Below the pieces are notes generated by a model. That model worked only from the letters and a program-made list of their open reading frames with translations. It ran no database searches and was not told where the DNA came from. A program made the position numbers and the translations under genes. Source: Motiliproteus sp965230735 (lineage in GTDB: Bacteria > Pseudomonadota > Gammaproteobacteria > Pseudomonadales > Balneatricaceae). Taken from it: DNA of 64,000 nucleotides. Positions 15,894 to 25,296 of this stretch are shown piece by piece. The DNA lies in contig NZ_OZ246016.1 of the NCBI RefSeq assembly GCF_965230735.1, positions 3,286,001 to 3,350,000 on the forward strand. Direction: 5' to 3'. The first letter of the stretch is position 1. Each line of letters opens with the position of its first letter.

Positions 15894-18800
15894 TTACACC
15901 GGCTCAGGTTCTGCCTGATCGCCCACCTTGGCCAGCGCCGCTTCACGGGCCGCCCGGTAGGGGTTATCCGAATCCAGCAGCTGCTTGCCCTTCGGGGTCG
16001 GGAACTCCACATCCAGATCCACCACCGCGCCGGCACGGCAAACGTTGATTACCGTATCCATGGTAGCGGCCATCAGCGAGTACTTGTCGTCCGGTGCCGC
16101 GATCAGGGTCTGCAGACCAAGGTCGCCCATAAAGCCAAGGCTGGTCTGGGTGTTCTCGGCATCAAGCTTGTTGAAGGCTTCGTCGAACATCGACAGGCTG
16201 ATGCCGCCCAACGGCTTGCCGTCCATCGCCTGCTTAATCCGGTAGGTGGCGCCCATACCAGCTGCGATCGCAACGTAGAACGGCACCTGGTGCTCACCAC
16301 CGGAACCGGTCTTGATCCGCTGGCTCAGGTTGGTCTTGATATTGCCGTCCAGATCCTTGATCACCAATTCGAAGTTATAGAAGTTGCGATAGTCCTGCAG
16401 GATCGAGCTTTCGCCCTCGTCCTTGAGCACGGCATGGATCTTCTCCAGTGCTTCGCGATGGGGATTGTCCTCGGTCAAGGTGGTGTCGAACAGTCCGCCG
16501 GCATTGGCCTGGTCGAGCCGTGAGTAGGTTTCGACCAGCTTCAGGATCTCTTTGAGCTCTGGGTTCGGGTTCATCGTGAAGCTGTACATCTCGGCGTGGA
16601 ACGGACGCCGCTTGAGGTGGTTGTTCAGCTCTTTGATCAGTTCTTTGATCTTGTCGATCTGATCGTTCAGATGGGCAACGAAGTCGGACCGGAACGCGGT
16701 CTCGGCTTCGATCCGGGCCCGTTCGGACTTCTTGGTGTAGTGGGCCAGCTCGGTATCGTTGAGCGCCGTCACGGTGGCGGCAACGAAGGCCTCGAGTTCA
16801 TCATGGCTGGAGTCCGGGCTGATATTGTCCAACTCCTGGTGAGACGCGCCACTGCCGTGATACTTGGCCTTATACTGGGCTACCGCATCGCGTACCGAGT
16901 TCTTTTTCTTCTCGACCAGAGTCAGCTCGTTCTGCGCCTTGCGGGCCGCATCGAAGGTGATCCGCTCCAGCTCGCCGTTGCAGGATTCCTCCAGGTAATC
17001 GCGCTTCTCCTGGGCCGAATCGGCGTTGAACTCGGCCCGCTCCTCACATTTGCTGCGATTGTGAGCATGCTCTTCCAACTCGCTATCGAGCACCTCAAGA
17101 CTGGCCTCGCGCTTGATCAGCGTGGTACGTAGCTTCTTCAGCTGCTCCAACACATTCTGATGTTCGGTCTGGGTAGTCTTCTGCGACTCGACCAGCTCGG
17201 TCAGCTTGTTCTGCAGCCCGGAGTCATCCTGGTTGCGCAGGTCCTGGATCGCCTGACGGTAGCCGCTCAGTTCGGCATCGACCATCTCACGCTGGTTGGC
17301 CAGCGAGTAGGTGCTCTCCTGCACCCCGGTCAACGAGGCGGTCAGACGAATCAGCGAATCTTTCAGCGTGTCCAGGCTGCGGTGCTGCTGCTCCTGCTGG
17401 CTGAACTTACGCTGCAGCTGCTCGAAATCCTGGTCCTGGCGCTGCAGCTGCTGCTCGCGCTGGCGGATCCCCATCATCGGCGCCTGTTCGTGAATCGCAG
17501 TAGTCGAGCCCTCGGTCTGCAGCATACAGTCCGGAGTGATCGCCCGCTCCTGGCGCAGCAGTTCGGCTTCGGTCTCGACCGCCATCACCCCGCCCAGGGT
17601 ACGGTTGATATAGGCCAGCGCGTGTTTGTTCTCACAGTCGACGTATTCGGCCAGCGAGCCCTTCTTGGCCCGGTCGAGCCAACGCTCCGAGGTGGTCGTG
17701 TTAACGATCCGGCAGCCTTTCAGGTGACGGGCCCGGCGACGATAAAGCGTGATCGCATCCTTGACCCGATCCGGATCCACGATCAGCGCCTCACGGCGGT
17801 TCCCCAGGAAACTCTCAATCGCGGTACGCCAGTGATCGTCGTTGATTTCGGTCAGTTCGCACAGTGGAGTGGATTCAATACCGTACTCTTCCAGCAGTCG
17901 CATCAGTTCACGGGTGTTGCGCTTGAGCGGCGCATGGCCCTGCTTAAGCTGTTCGATCGCGCCCTGCTGGCCCTTGAGTTGGTCACGCATGGCGTTGAGC
18001 TCGATCACCGAGCCTTCAAAGCGACGCGACACCTCCAGCCGAACCCCATCGATCTGCTTCTTCAGCTGTTCCAGGCAGTTATCCACCGCCATCGGCTGCT
18101 GCGGCCAGCTGCCTTCGAGCAGATTTTCCCCTTCACGCCAAAGCTCAACCGCCTCTTTGACCACTTCGACAAAGTTGTCCGGCAGGCTGTTCTCGTGCTT
18201 GGCGAAATTGACGGTGGAGCGCAGCAGACTGTAGACCTCCTGGATCTTGTCGCTGACGACACTCAGCTCGTGCTGCTTGGCATCGATCTTGAGCTCCAGC
18301 TCCTTGATCCGTCCGGCTGAGTCGGTGTTGTTCAGCTCGGCCCGGGTATCGGCCAGCGCCTGCATCAAACCGTTCAGCTCTTTCTCGAGTCGATCGGATT
18401 CGATCTCCAGCGCTTCGGCTTTCTCCTGCTCGGTCTCCAGCTTCTCTTCGACCGATTCCTTCTTCAGGTCGGCCGCTTCAAAACGGGACTCGTGAACCAC
18501 CCACTCGTACTCAACCGCGTTGCGGGCGTTACGCTTCACCCCGCCACACAGCTCCTGCACCTTGGTCAGCTCATCGATCCGAGCCGAGACCTCCTTGGTC
18601 TTCTGCTCCATCGCCCGATACTCTTCGAGCGATTTACGGAAGTCGCCGACCTGAACCAGTTTCTGGTCCAGCACGTACTCGCGCACGAAGCGGGTCGGAC
18701 TGTCGATCGGGGTGAACTTGATCGCGTTGCGGAAGTTCTTCAGGAACTTGTCTTCATCGACCGGCAGATTGCTGTCGTAGCTAAGCAGCGCCATCATCTC

Positions 18801-19343
18801 TTTGAGGAAACGACTGGTGCGTTTCTCCAATGTCATGGTCGGGCAGCGCTGACGCAGATGATCACGGACATCGGTCCAGGCCCGCGGAATCCGACCGCCG
18901 TTGGCCTGGATGGTGAAGTCATCCAGCGTCACCGAGGTATGGGGCAGGATAAAGCGGCCTTCGACCTCTTCGTCCGGGGTCGCCAGCGAGGCGCTGATCG
19001 CCAGGCCGACGGTATCGATCTGGCCGGAATCTTCATCTTTGAACTCCAGCGCCAGGTAGGTGATCGAGTCTTCGCGGGCCAGCTTGCCTTTGCCGCCGGT
19101 GCTGGTGTCGTCCAGAAAGCCCAGGCAGTAGGTGCGCAGGCTACGCTCGGACTTCTGCCCGGCACTGGCGTTGAAGCTCAGGTAGCGCTTGTTGCCGCCG
19201 ACCATCACGGTCTGGATCGCGTCCAGCAGCGATGACTTACCCGAACCGTTGGGGCCGACGATCGCAACGTTGCCACGGATCGGGATTTCGACCGCCCCGA
19301 GCACGTACCAGTTAACCAGGACAATTTTATTCAGCAGCTTCAT
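15894..19343 (-). CDS. mksB: MksB-type SMC-like condensin ATPase
   Basis: The 1149-aa protein has Walker A GPNGSGKS at residues 30-37, long coiled-coil arms (about 230-500 and 640-940) around a hinge region, a signature-like GSGGEHQVPFYVA (near residue 1030) and Walker B LSMFDEAFNKLD. This head-coil-hinge-coil-head layout with F and E partners is that of MksB/JetC, relatives of MukB and SMC that extrude DNA loops. Its ATG overlaps the mksE stop (ATGA). The system may act in chromosome organisation or against plasmids. No JetD nuclease gene follows. Whether it is best called MksB or JetC needs a phylogeny. Confidence 0.82.
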   Translation of the reverse strand: MKLLNKIVLVNWYVLGAVEIPIRGNVAIVGPNGSGKSSLLDAIQTVMVGGNKRYLSFNASAGQKSERSLRTYCLGFLDDTSTGGKGKLAREDSITYLALEFKDEDSGQIDTVGLAISASLATPDEEVEGRFILPHTSVTLDDFTIQANGGRIPRAWTDVRDHLRQRCPTMTLEKRTSRFLKEMMALLSYDSNLPVDEDKFLKNFRNAIKFTPIDSPTRFVREYVLDQKLVQVGDFRKSLEEYRAMEQKTKEVSARIDELTKVQELCGGVKRNARNAVEYEWVVHESRFEAADLKKESVEEKLETEQEKAEALEIESDRLEKELNGLMQALADTRAELNNTDSAGRIKELELKIDAKQHELSVVSDKIQEVYSLLRSTVNFAKHENSLPDNFVEVVKEAVELWREGENLLEGSWPQQPMAVDNCLEQLKKQIDGVRLEVSRRFEGSVIELNAMRDQLKGQQGAIEQLKQGHAPLKRNTRELMRLLEEYGIESTPLCELTEINDDHWRTAIESFLGNRREALIVDPDRVKDAITLYRRRARHLKGCRIVNTTTSERWLDRAKKGSLAEYVDCENKHALAYINRTLGGVMAVETEAELLRQERAITPDCMLQTEGSTTAIHEQAPMMGIRQREQQLQRQDQDFEQLQRKFSQQEQQHRSLDTLKDSLIRLTASLTGVQESTYSLANQREMVDAELSGYRQAIQDLRNQDDSGLQNKLTELVESQKTTQTEHQNVLEQLKKLRTTLIKREASLEVLDSELEEHAHNRSKCEERAEFNADSAQEKRDYLEESCNGELERITFDAARKAQNELTLVEKKKNSVRDAVAQYKAKYHGSGASHQELDNISPDSSHDELEAFVAATVTALNDTELAHYTKKSERARIEAETAFRSDFVAHLNDQIDKIKELIKELNNHLKRRPFHAEMYSFTMNPNPELKEILKLVETYSRLDQANAGGLFDTTLTEDNPHREALEKIHAVLKDEGESSILQDYRNFYNFELVIKDLDGNIKTNLSQRIKTGSGGEHQVPFYVAIAAGMGATYRIKQAMDGKPLGGISLSMFDEAFNKLDAENTQTSLGFMGDLGLQTLIAAPDDKYSLMAATMDTVINVCRAGAVVDLDVEFPTPKGKQLLDSDNPYRAAREAALAKVGDQAEPEPV

Positions 19344-20080
19344 TGGGCGGTCTCCGGCTCGGCCTGGGTCTTCGGTTCGATCTGTTCGTCAGTTGAGGCT
19401 GAGGTCTCTGCTTCGGCTTCGGCTTCAGTTTTAGGTGCGGTTTCCGCATCCTGCTCGGCCAGCTCGCGCTCTTCGATCGCCTGCTCTTCGCTGGCATCGA
19501 CGCCGTCAGCCAGCTCTTCGAGCTGACGCACCCAGTCCTCGACCACCACCTGGCGGATCGACGGATTGATCATCAACGGAATGTTCTTCGGATCGGTCTC
19601 GGCCGGCTTGCCGCGCTCGATGATGCCGTGGCGGCTGAACAGACCGAGGATCTCCTTGAAACGGGTTTCGTTGGGGATCTCTTTGGCGGTCAGGTTTTCA
19701 TACAGCTGCAGCAGATCATCGGAGCTGATAAAGGCCTTGCCGCCTTCAACGTCGAAATTCTCCAGCTTCTGCTCATACTGCTGGCGCAGACAGAGCAGGA
19801 ACAGCGACTCGTCCAGCCGCAGACGCAGGTAACGCTCTTCCCCCCTGGGGATCAGGCCGATGTAGGACTCGTCCGGCTGATGGGTCAGTGACCAGCCGAT
19901 CGCTTCGAACAGGTTGGTGAAGTAACCGATATGGTCGGCGATCAGGAAATAGTGCGGCCGGTGCGCCGGTTTGTCGGCGTACAGGAACTGGTTCACCAGC
20001 AGCTTGTTGGCGGCCTGGATGAAATCCTCGGCATCGACCTGCTCGAACCGGTTCAAAATCTTGTTCAAATCACCCAGCAT
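19340..20080 (-). CDS. mksE: MksE-type condensin subunit
   Basis: This 246-aa protein is a predicted winged-helix KITE-type subunit: the N-terminal 190 residues include AANKLLVNQFLYADKPAH, a segment with IGLIPRGEERYLRLRL and a second winged-helix-like part (LLQLYENLTAKEIPN). The tail from about 200 is very acidic and of low complexity (ASEEQAIEEREL..., then many Glu/Thr/Ala), an unusual extension. It is encoded between F and B with overlaps of 11 and 4 bases, so stoichiometric co-translation is likely. MksE bridges the kleisin F and the ATPase B. Confidence 0.78.
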   Translation of the reverse strand: MLGDLNKILNRFEQVDAEDFIQAANKLLVNQFLYADKPAHRPHYFLIADHIGYFTNLFEAIGWSLTHQPDESYIGLIPRGEERYLRLRLDESLFLLCLRQQYEQKLENFDVEGGKAFISSDDLLQLYENLTAKEIPNETRFKEILGLFSRHGIIERGKPAETDPKNIPLMINPSIRQVVVEDWVRQLEELADGVDASEEQAIEERELAEQDAETAPKTEAEAEAETSASTDEQIEPKTQAEPETAQ

Positions 20081-21524
20081 TCGCTACGTCCTTCTGGTTG
20101 GTCTTATCACGGTGGAGGCTGAAGCCCCGGCATTCGACCATCTCGGCCACCGCGGTGTAATCATCATCAAATTCGATCCGGTACTTGCCGTACAGGTTCT
20201 TGCCTTTCTTGCCCAGTGAGGCCATGTGGCGCACATAACTGAAGGCGATATAATCCTCGATCGAGTCGATCGTAAACTGCTCGGCCCGCAGGCTATCGGC
20301 TCCGTCGAGCTGACGCTCGATATAGGCCTCCAGCTTGCTGCCATTGATCTGGCGCCGCTCTTTGTATTCCTTGAAGCGCTGGCGCTGTTCCAGTACCTCG
20401 GGGTCGATCACCTGCTGTTGGATGATCTTCAACGACGGCGGTGTGCGCCGGCGCGGTGCGCTGCGAATCGAACGCGGCGACAGGAAGGCATAGCTCTCCA
20501 GCGTATCGGCCAGCGGAATCTCGGCCTCATCCTGCTCGGACAGCTTGGCGATCAGGCGCGACAACCTCGAGCTCATGCCCGGGGTGGTCTTGTCCATGTA
20601 ACGGACCGTATCGGAAACCCGCTTCTCCAGCCGGAAACGGAAATCATCGATCGCCGCCAGGCGCTCATCGACCGACTCAAAGATCCGGATAATCCGCGAA
20701 ATGTGCTGATCCACCTTGGCTTCGGCTTCGGCATTGGTCAGCTCCAGCACCTCCTGATAGTGATCGATCAGCTGATTGCGTTTGAGCTCATCGAACTGCA
20801 GATCCTTGAGCATCGACAACAGCTGGCGCCGGAACCGGAACGGGTTGTTGTGGGTTTTCAGGGTCTTGTAGTCGGAGACCAGAATCGCCTCGACAAACTG
20901 CTCAAAGAAGCCCCGCACGATATCCTGGGGATTGGTGCTGGCGGCAAAGCTCTGGCGCAGCTCACGCAGGCCCAGCAGCATATCGGTCAGGTGAGCACTG
21001 AACTCGGCCGCGGTGCGGGCCGCTTCCTGCAGGGTCAGGCCCCGGCCGGTGGGATCGGAGATCGCCGCTTCCACCGAGCTGAGCACATTCAGTACCGCGC
21101 CGCCGTAGCTCTTCTTCTGGAAGGTCGCGACATCGATCAGGGTGCGCAGCACATGGCTGACCGACGGTGCCATCAACACATAGGTGCGGTAAAGCTGCTG
21201 CTCTTCATCAAGCCAGCCGGTTTTCACCAGTCGACGGTAGATCCGGTTGGTGTAGTCAGCGCTGGTCTTGGGTATCGAAACCGCCTGAGCAGCCGCCATC
21301 GGCTCCCCCTCATCCTCGTCGGCTTCCGGCGCCCACTGGCGAATACCGTGTTTGATCACCGCTTCTTCGATGGTCGAACGCACCAGGTCCTTGGGAATAA
21401 AGGGGTCGATCAGGTCCTCGTCGAAAAACAGATCGGCCAGCTCAATCAAAACGGTTTGATAGATCTGGCGATTCTGCCCCGACAACGGCAGAAATAACTC
21501 GTCAGGCAGCTTGTTGAAAAGCAT
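20070..21524 (-). CDS. mksF: MksF-type kleisin subunit
   Basis: I place the start at the ATG at 21524 (MLFNKLPDELFLPL), with AGGACC 7 bases upstream; a longer start at 21572 has no site. The 484-aa protein begins with a winged-helix region (about 10-70), continues with predicted helical bundles and ends with a C-terminal domain (VRHMASLGKKGKNLYGKYRI). This is the plan of MukF/MksF kleisins, which close the ring of the B dimer. First gene of the three-gene operon. Starts 129 bases after xni, so it probably has its own promoter. Confidence 0.78.
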   Translation of the reverse strand: MLFNKLPDELFLPLSGQNRQIYQTVLIELADLFFDEDLIDPFIPKDLVRSTIEEAVIKHGIRQWAPEADEDEGEPMAAAQAVSIPKTSADYTNRIYRRLVKTGWLDEEQQLYRTYVLMAPSVSHVLRTLIDVATFQKKSYGGAVLNVLSSVEAAISDPTGRGLTLQEAARTAAEFSAHLTDMLLGLRELRQSFAASTNPQDIVRGFFEQFVEAILVSDYKTLKTHNNPFRFRRQLLSMLKDLQFDELKRNQLIDHYQEVLELTNAEAEAKVDQHISRIIRIFESVDERLAAIDDFRFRLEKRVSDTVRYMDKTTPGMSSRLSRLIAKLSEQDEAEIPLADTLESYAFLSPRSIRSAPRRRTPPSLKIIQQQVIDPEVLEQRQRFKEYKERRQINGSKLEAYIERQLDGADSLRAEQFTIDSIEDYIAFSYVRHMASLGKKGKNLYGKYRIEFDDDYTAVAEMVECRGFSLHRDKTNQKDVANAG

Positions 21525-21652
21525 GAAGGGTCCTAATTTCTTTCGAAAGGGCGAGCTGAAAAGCCGCACCAAAGCACCGGATTCTAACCCACTCCTTCAG
21601 CAGCGTTAAGTCCGTTTGCCTGCCCTCGGACAAGGATTGGGGTTTCTTTCGA

Positions 21653-22462
21653 TCAGGCGTTTTTGATCATCGGTTTGGCGGCCTCGGCACCAAGCCGGAA
21701 CTCCTTCAGTGAGCAGTCCAATTCCAGGTCCGAACGCAGCGCCACCAGGCGTCGGGCTTGCTCAACCTGAGCCCAGCGGCCCTCCAGTTTATTGCGATAG
21801 CGGGTCGGCAGCTGTTCCAGCTCTGCAAACAGAGCTTCGAGATCCGGCCATTGCGCCAACAGCTGCGCCGCGCCTTTGGCGCCGATCCCATCAACGCCAC
21901 GAATCCGGTTGGTATTGTCACCGCAGAGGGCCAGGTAATCGCACAGCTGACCGGGCTGGACCTGAAACCGCTGCTGGATAAAATCCCTGTCGATCTGCTG
22001 CTTGGCAAAATGATCCCACAACACCAGTCCCTGCGGATCACTGGCCAACAACTGAGCGAAACCTTTATCGGTCGATACCAGCACCACTTCACCGCCGGCC
22101 TGCAAGGTCTTCGCCGCCAGGGTCGTCAAGACATCATCGGCTTCGTAATGGGGATAGGTCAGACTGGTCAGCCCCTTGTAGCGAAACAGTTGCTGAAAGC
22201 GATCCAGGTTGTCCCTTAGGCTGTCCGGCATCGGCTTGCGCCCGGCCTTGTAGTCCGGGTAAGCCAGATGACGCCAGCTTTTTTGCCAACCATCAAAAGC
22301 ACAGACGCCGTGGGTTGGCTCGAAACGGCTCAGCAAACGCCCCACGATCTGCCCCGACGTTGTCAGCGCCGCTTCGATGGCGTCATCCCCTTCACCGGGC
22401 ACAGCCGCATGGACCCGACGAATCAGGTTCATTGCATCGATAAGCAGTAGTTTGATCGCCAT
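21653..22462 (-). CDS. xni: Flap endonuclease Xni (ExoIX)
   Basis: The 269-aa protein matches the 5' nuclease fold without a polymerase domain: LLLIDAMNLIRRVHA at the N-terminus, HYEADDVLTTLA, VLVSTDKGFAQLL and LCGDNTNRIRGVDGIGAKGAAQLL (helix-hairpin-helix), in the usual order. The acidic residues D8, E104-D105-D106-like cluster and D126-like site bind the metal ions. Xni removes flaps in DNA repair or replication backup. It is transcribed divergently from the tRNA-Asn genes. Confidence 0.85.
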   Translation of the reverse strand: MAIKLLLIDAMNLIRRVHAAVPGEGDDAIEAALTTSGQIVGRLLSRFEPTHGVCAFDGWQKSWRHLAYPDYKAGRKPMPDSLRDNLDRFQQLFRYKGLTSLTYPHYEADDVLTTLAAKTLQAGGEVVLVSTDKGFAQLLASDPQGLVLWDHFAKQQIDRDFIQQRFQVQPGQLCDYLALCGDNTNRIRGVDGIGAKGAAQLLAQWPDLEALFAELEQLPTRYRNKLEGRWAQVEQARRLVALRSDLELDCSLKEFRLGAEAAKPMIKNA

Positions 22463-22563
22463 TGTTCACCGTTCCAGCACTTTGATTGAGCGATTATCCG
22501 TACCCGATCGAAGCGGCGCAACCGAAGGAGTCAGGGCATTGAAAAGACATCGGAACAAGGCCC

Positions 22564-22590
22564 TTGACCGTACCGCTAAAGGTCGATAAT
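22564..22590 (+). promoter_or_regulatory. Promoter for the tRNA-Asn pair
   Basis: TTGACC (22564-22569) and GATAAT (22585-22590) are 15 bases apart, followed by a GC-rich discriminator (CCGCGCCC) typical of stable RNA promoters under stringent control. The first tRNA begins 25 bases after the -10 box. Confidence 0.5.
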
Positions 22591-22614
22591 ATCCGCGCCC
22601 ACGGTTTGAGTGAT

Positions 22615-22690
22615 TCCCTGATAGCTCAGTTGGTAGAGCAGTAGACTGTTAATCTATTGGTCGCTGGTTCGAGTCCAGCTCAGGGAGCCA
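22615..22690 (+). tRNA. tRNA-Asn(GTT), copy 1
   Basis: A 76-base cloverleaf with acceptor stem TCCCTGA/TCAGGGA, D-arm AGCTC...GAGC, anticodon GTT in CTGTTAATC, T-arm GGTTCGAGTCC and an encoded CCA end. It lies in tandem with a second tRNA-Asn 33 bases downstream. Confidence 0.97.
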
Positions 22691-22723
22691 ACCACCAACG
22701 ATTCAAACCGGTTTTAGATCCGT

Positions 22724-22799
22724 TCCCCGATAGCTCAGTTGGTAGAGCAGTAGACTGTTAATCTATTGGTCGCTGGTTCGAGTCCAGCTCGGGGAGCCA
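22724..22799 (+). tRNA. tRNA-Asn(GTT), copy 2
   Basis: The body is the same as copy 1 apart from one base pair in the acceptor stem: TCCCCGA/TCGGGGA, so the pair U-A has become C-G with both bases changed. The CCA end is encoded. The 33-base spacer differs from the sequence before copy 1. The next 200 bases to the diguanylate cyclase gene show no feature. Confidence 0.97.
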
Positions 22800-23004
22800 T
22801 CTAAATTACCTTCCTCTTACGCAGTTCCTTCAGCTTTTACTTTCCTCCTTCAGCCCATCAGCCATTAAACTAAAGCTTATGTTGTAGGCCATTGATGCTT
22901 GGCGGAAAGAAGCCCACACTTCCCCTACACCTAGATTGAGAGTTATAGCGAAAGCCGTAGTCTCGCCCTGTTTAACCCCAACTAGGCAATAAGAATTACC
23001 GCTC

Positions 23005-24267
23005 ATGGCTGACATCTCTGTCTTCTCAGCTCAAAACTCACCCGCCAAGCTGGTTAAACTGCTGCTGGTCGTTGCGCTGTTTTTTTCGGTCACCATCCTG
23101 GGTCTGTCCAGCTACGCCATTACCACGATCTACAGTAAGCAAGTCCTGCAAGATACCGAAACGAACGCGATCAAAACGTCGCTATCGGTCCTCGCGCTCG
23201 AAAAGGATCATTTCCTTCATCCCGATGCTAATGGGGATGAGCAGTTGCAGATTTATCCTGAGGATTTTCAGGCATTGGATGCTAAGATGCGGGCGCTATT
23301 TGCTCCCCTGGATATCGTTAAAATTAAAATTTTCTCGACCCAAGGAGAGATACTCTACAGTACAGACCATTCGATCATCGGAAAAAGAGATAAAGAAAAT
23401 CTAAGGCTTAAAGCAGCACTCGCCGGAGGAGCCGACTCTAAATTAAAGAGTAAAGATGAGTTCACGGACCTACAGGGAGAAAAGCGCTTCGAAGTCGATG
23501 TCGTAGAAAGTTATGTACCGATCCGCAACAGCCTAGGCATGATCGTCGGGGCTTTCGAGATTTATCAGGACATCACTGCCAGTAACAGTCGTAGTCATCA
23601 AGGCGTCATGAACCTGCTGATTTCTCTGGCATTAATACTGGTAGTCGCGTTCAGTCTCAGCTTCCTGGTGGTCAAGATTGCCGCCAAAGAGCTAGCCAAG
23701 ATCCAACACAAACTCCATGATATGGCGACCCTGGATTCGCTGACCGGGTTATATAACCGTGCGGTGATTCTGGAGGCCCTGGAGCACCAATCAACTCCCG
23801 AACAAAGAGCCGTGGTGGAAGCGCCACGTAGCACCTTCAGCCTGGTAATGATCGATATCGACCATTTCAAATCGATCAACGATGCCCATGGCCATCTTGT
23901 CGGTGACAGGGTGATCGCCAAGGTCGCCAATTCAATCAACGAGGCACTGCGCGACTGTGACCAATTGGGCCGTTACGGCGGCGAAGAATTCCTACTGCTG
24001 CTACCGACGACCGACCTGGACGGCGCTTGTAGCTTGGCAGAAAGGATCCGACAGCATGTTGAATCAACACAGATCGAAGTCGACCAATACAGACTTAGCG
24101 TGACGGTAAGTCTTGGGGTGGCGACCAGCAACATCTCGGAGGCAACCTATGAACCCATTCTTCAGAGGGCTGATGAAGCTCTGTATGCGGCTAAGGCAGC
24201 CGGACGAAACAGGGTTAGCTACCGGAAGTTTGAACAGCAAGCGTTTCAATTTGACGATACGCAGTAA
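23005..24267 (+). CDS. Membrane diguanylate cyclase (GGDEF)
   Basis: The 420-aa protein has an N-terminal membrane helix (about 15-38), a periplasmic sensor region (about 40-195), a second helix (LISLALILVVAFSLSFLVV, about 202-222) and a GGDEF domain (about 235-410). The active site is GGEEF at 325-329, and an inhibitory site RDCD at 316-319 lies five residues before it, so the enzyme should make c-di-GMP and be product-inhibited. No EAL domain is present. It is a single gene; the signal is unknown. Confidence 0.9.
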   Translation: MADISVFSAQNSPAKLVKLLLVVALFFSVTILGLSSYAITTIYSKQVLQDTETNAIKTSLSVLALEKDHFLHPDANGDEQLQIYPEDFQALDAKMRALFAPLDIVKIKIFSTQGEILYSTDHSIIGKRDKENLRLKAALAGGADSKLKSKDEFTDLQGEKRFEVDVVESYVPIRNSLGMIVGAFEIYQDITASNSRSHQGVMNLLISLALILVVAFSLSFLVVKIAAKELAKIQHKLHDMATLDSLTGLYNRAVILEALEHQSTPEQRAVVEAPRSTFSLVMIDIDHFKSINDAHGHLVGDRVIAKVANSINEALRDCDQLGRYGGEEFLLLLPTTDLDGACSLAERIRQHVESTQIEVDQYRLSVTVSLGVATSNISEATYEPILQRADEALYAAKAAGRNRVSYRKFEQQAFQFDDTQ

Positions 24268-24309
24268 CGACAAAGCTCAAAACCATATCCAACGTCGTGA
24301 CTGATTCAC

Positions 24310-24984
24310 TCAGTAAAAAACAGGCGGAGCTATGCCGATAACCGGCTGATGGGCAAAAAGCAGTCCCAAATACAATCCCGCTCCCAGCAGTACACGCCAC
24401 CAACCAATCCCTCGCCAATCAATCGTCAGCGGCGAGGCAAACGGGATATTGACAGTATTCTCCAGCATCCGAGCCCACTCTTCATCGCTATAGCGACGGC
24501 GCTTGACACGCTCCATAGTGAGAGTTCCGGCAAGGCTAAGCAGTAGCATCAAGCCAAACAGCAGCAACCCGGCGACATCGCCATTAACGGGAATATGGGA
24601 GCCGGACCATAGCACCAAGCCCCACATCACCGGATGACGGCTGACAGTAACGATACCCGGCCTTGATAAATCAAAGCCTTGCGCGCCGGCACCTAACGAA
24701 AACGGATTCTTCGAGCTCAAGCCCGCCAGGATCAAAAAGCTGGCGATCGGCATCAACACGACCGGCAACCAGGCTGCCCAAATCGACCAGGGCCATAGCT
24801 GCACGTAAGGCGCCTTCGCGAACGCATGCCCAAGCCAGCCGATAATCAGCAACGACAGGATGCTGTAGGCAATTAAAAAACCCACCCGCCCCAATCGCCG
24901 CTCCAGCGGCTGGCGGAACTTAGGCCGCATCGGAATCATATGGCTAAGGATAAAAACCACAATCGCGCTAAGAAGAGCTGCCAC
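24310..24984 (-). CDS. NnrU family membrane protein
   Basis: The 224-aa protein has six or so membrane helices and the family motif SRHPVMWGLVLWSGSHI (about 120-136), plus an N-terminal LSHMIPMRP. NnrU proteins are associated with denitrification regulons and resemble isoprenylcysteine methyltransferase-like membrane proteins; their reaction is not known. No denitrification genes are nearby in the window. It converges with the diguanylate cyclase gene, 42 bases apart. Confidence 0.75.
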   Translation of the reverse strand: MAALLSAIVVFILSHMIPMRPKFRQPLERRLGRVGFLIAYSILSLLIIGWLGHAFAKAPYVQLWPWSIWAAWLPVVLMPIASFLILAGLSSKNPFSLGAGAQGFDLSRPGIVTVSRHPVMWGLVLWSGSHIPVNGDVAGLLLFGLMLLLSLAGTLTMERVKRRRYSDEEWARMLENTVNIPFASPLTIDWRGIGWWRVLLGAGLYLGLLFAHQPVIGIAPPVFY

Positions 24985-25165
24985 TGGAACCTCGTTATTG
25001 ATTGTCGATAGCTGAATTGTACTGGGACAGCAATTATCGGCAATTGATTCAGGTTATCGAGCTAGGATTCAGGCTTTCGAGCTAGAAAGAAGGGATTGGT
25101 TAAAGGCCTAACTGCCGAGCGAGCCTGTTCACAAAACCTAGTAGAGCCTGCTAGGAGAGTTATCG

Positions 25166-25268
25166 TTAGGCGCTTGGCGATGGAAGTCCCCGGGGCCGTT
25201 AGGCCCGGGGCGTAAAACCGGGACAAAGCCTCGCTTCGTCTGTTTCCGTCGTGGCCCTACTCTCACAT
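25166..25268 (-). pseudogene. Broken 5S rRNA end fragment beyond the rRNA terminator
   Basis: The 17 bases 25166-25182 and the 13 bases 25256-25268 are identical to 25336-25352 and 25354-25366 at the 3' end of the real 5S gene. In the real gene these blocks are one base apart; here 73 bases separate them, holding a GC-rich inverted repeat around 25188-25210. The flanking stretch 24985-25165 and 25269-25296 holds no gene. Confidence 0.6.
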
Positions 25269-25296
25269 ACCGGCTGTAGGTCAGAGCCGCTAAGAC

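Noticed and set aside
17160..18320. Long + strand frame (386 codons) opposite mksB
   Set aside because: It mirrors coiled-coil coding sequence, has no domain, and lies fully within a certain gene.
20226..21497. Long + strand frame (423 codons) opposite mksF
   Set aside because: Antisense shadow of mksF with low-complexity Leu/Gln composition and no start signals.
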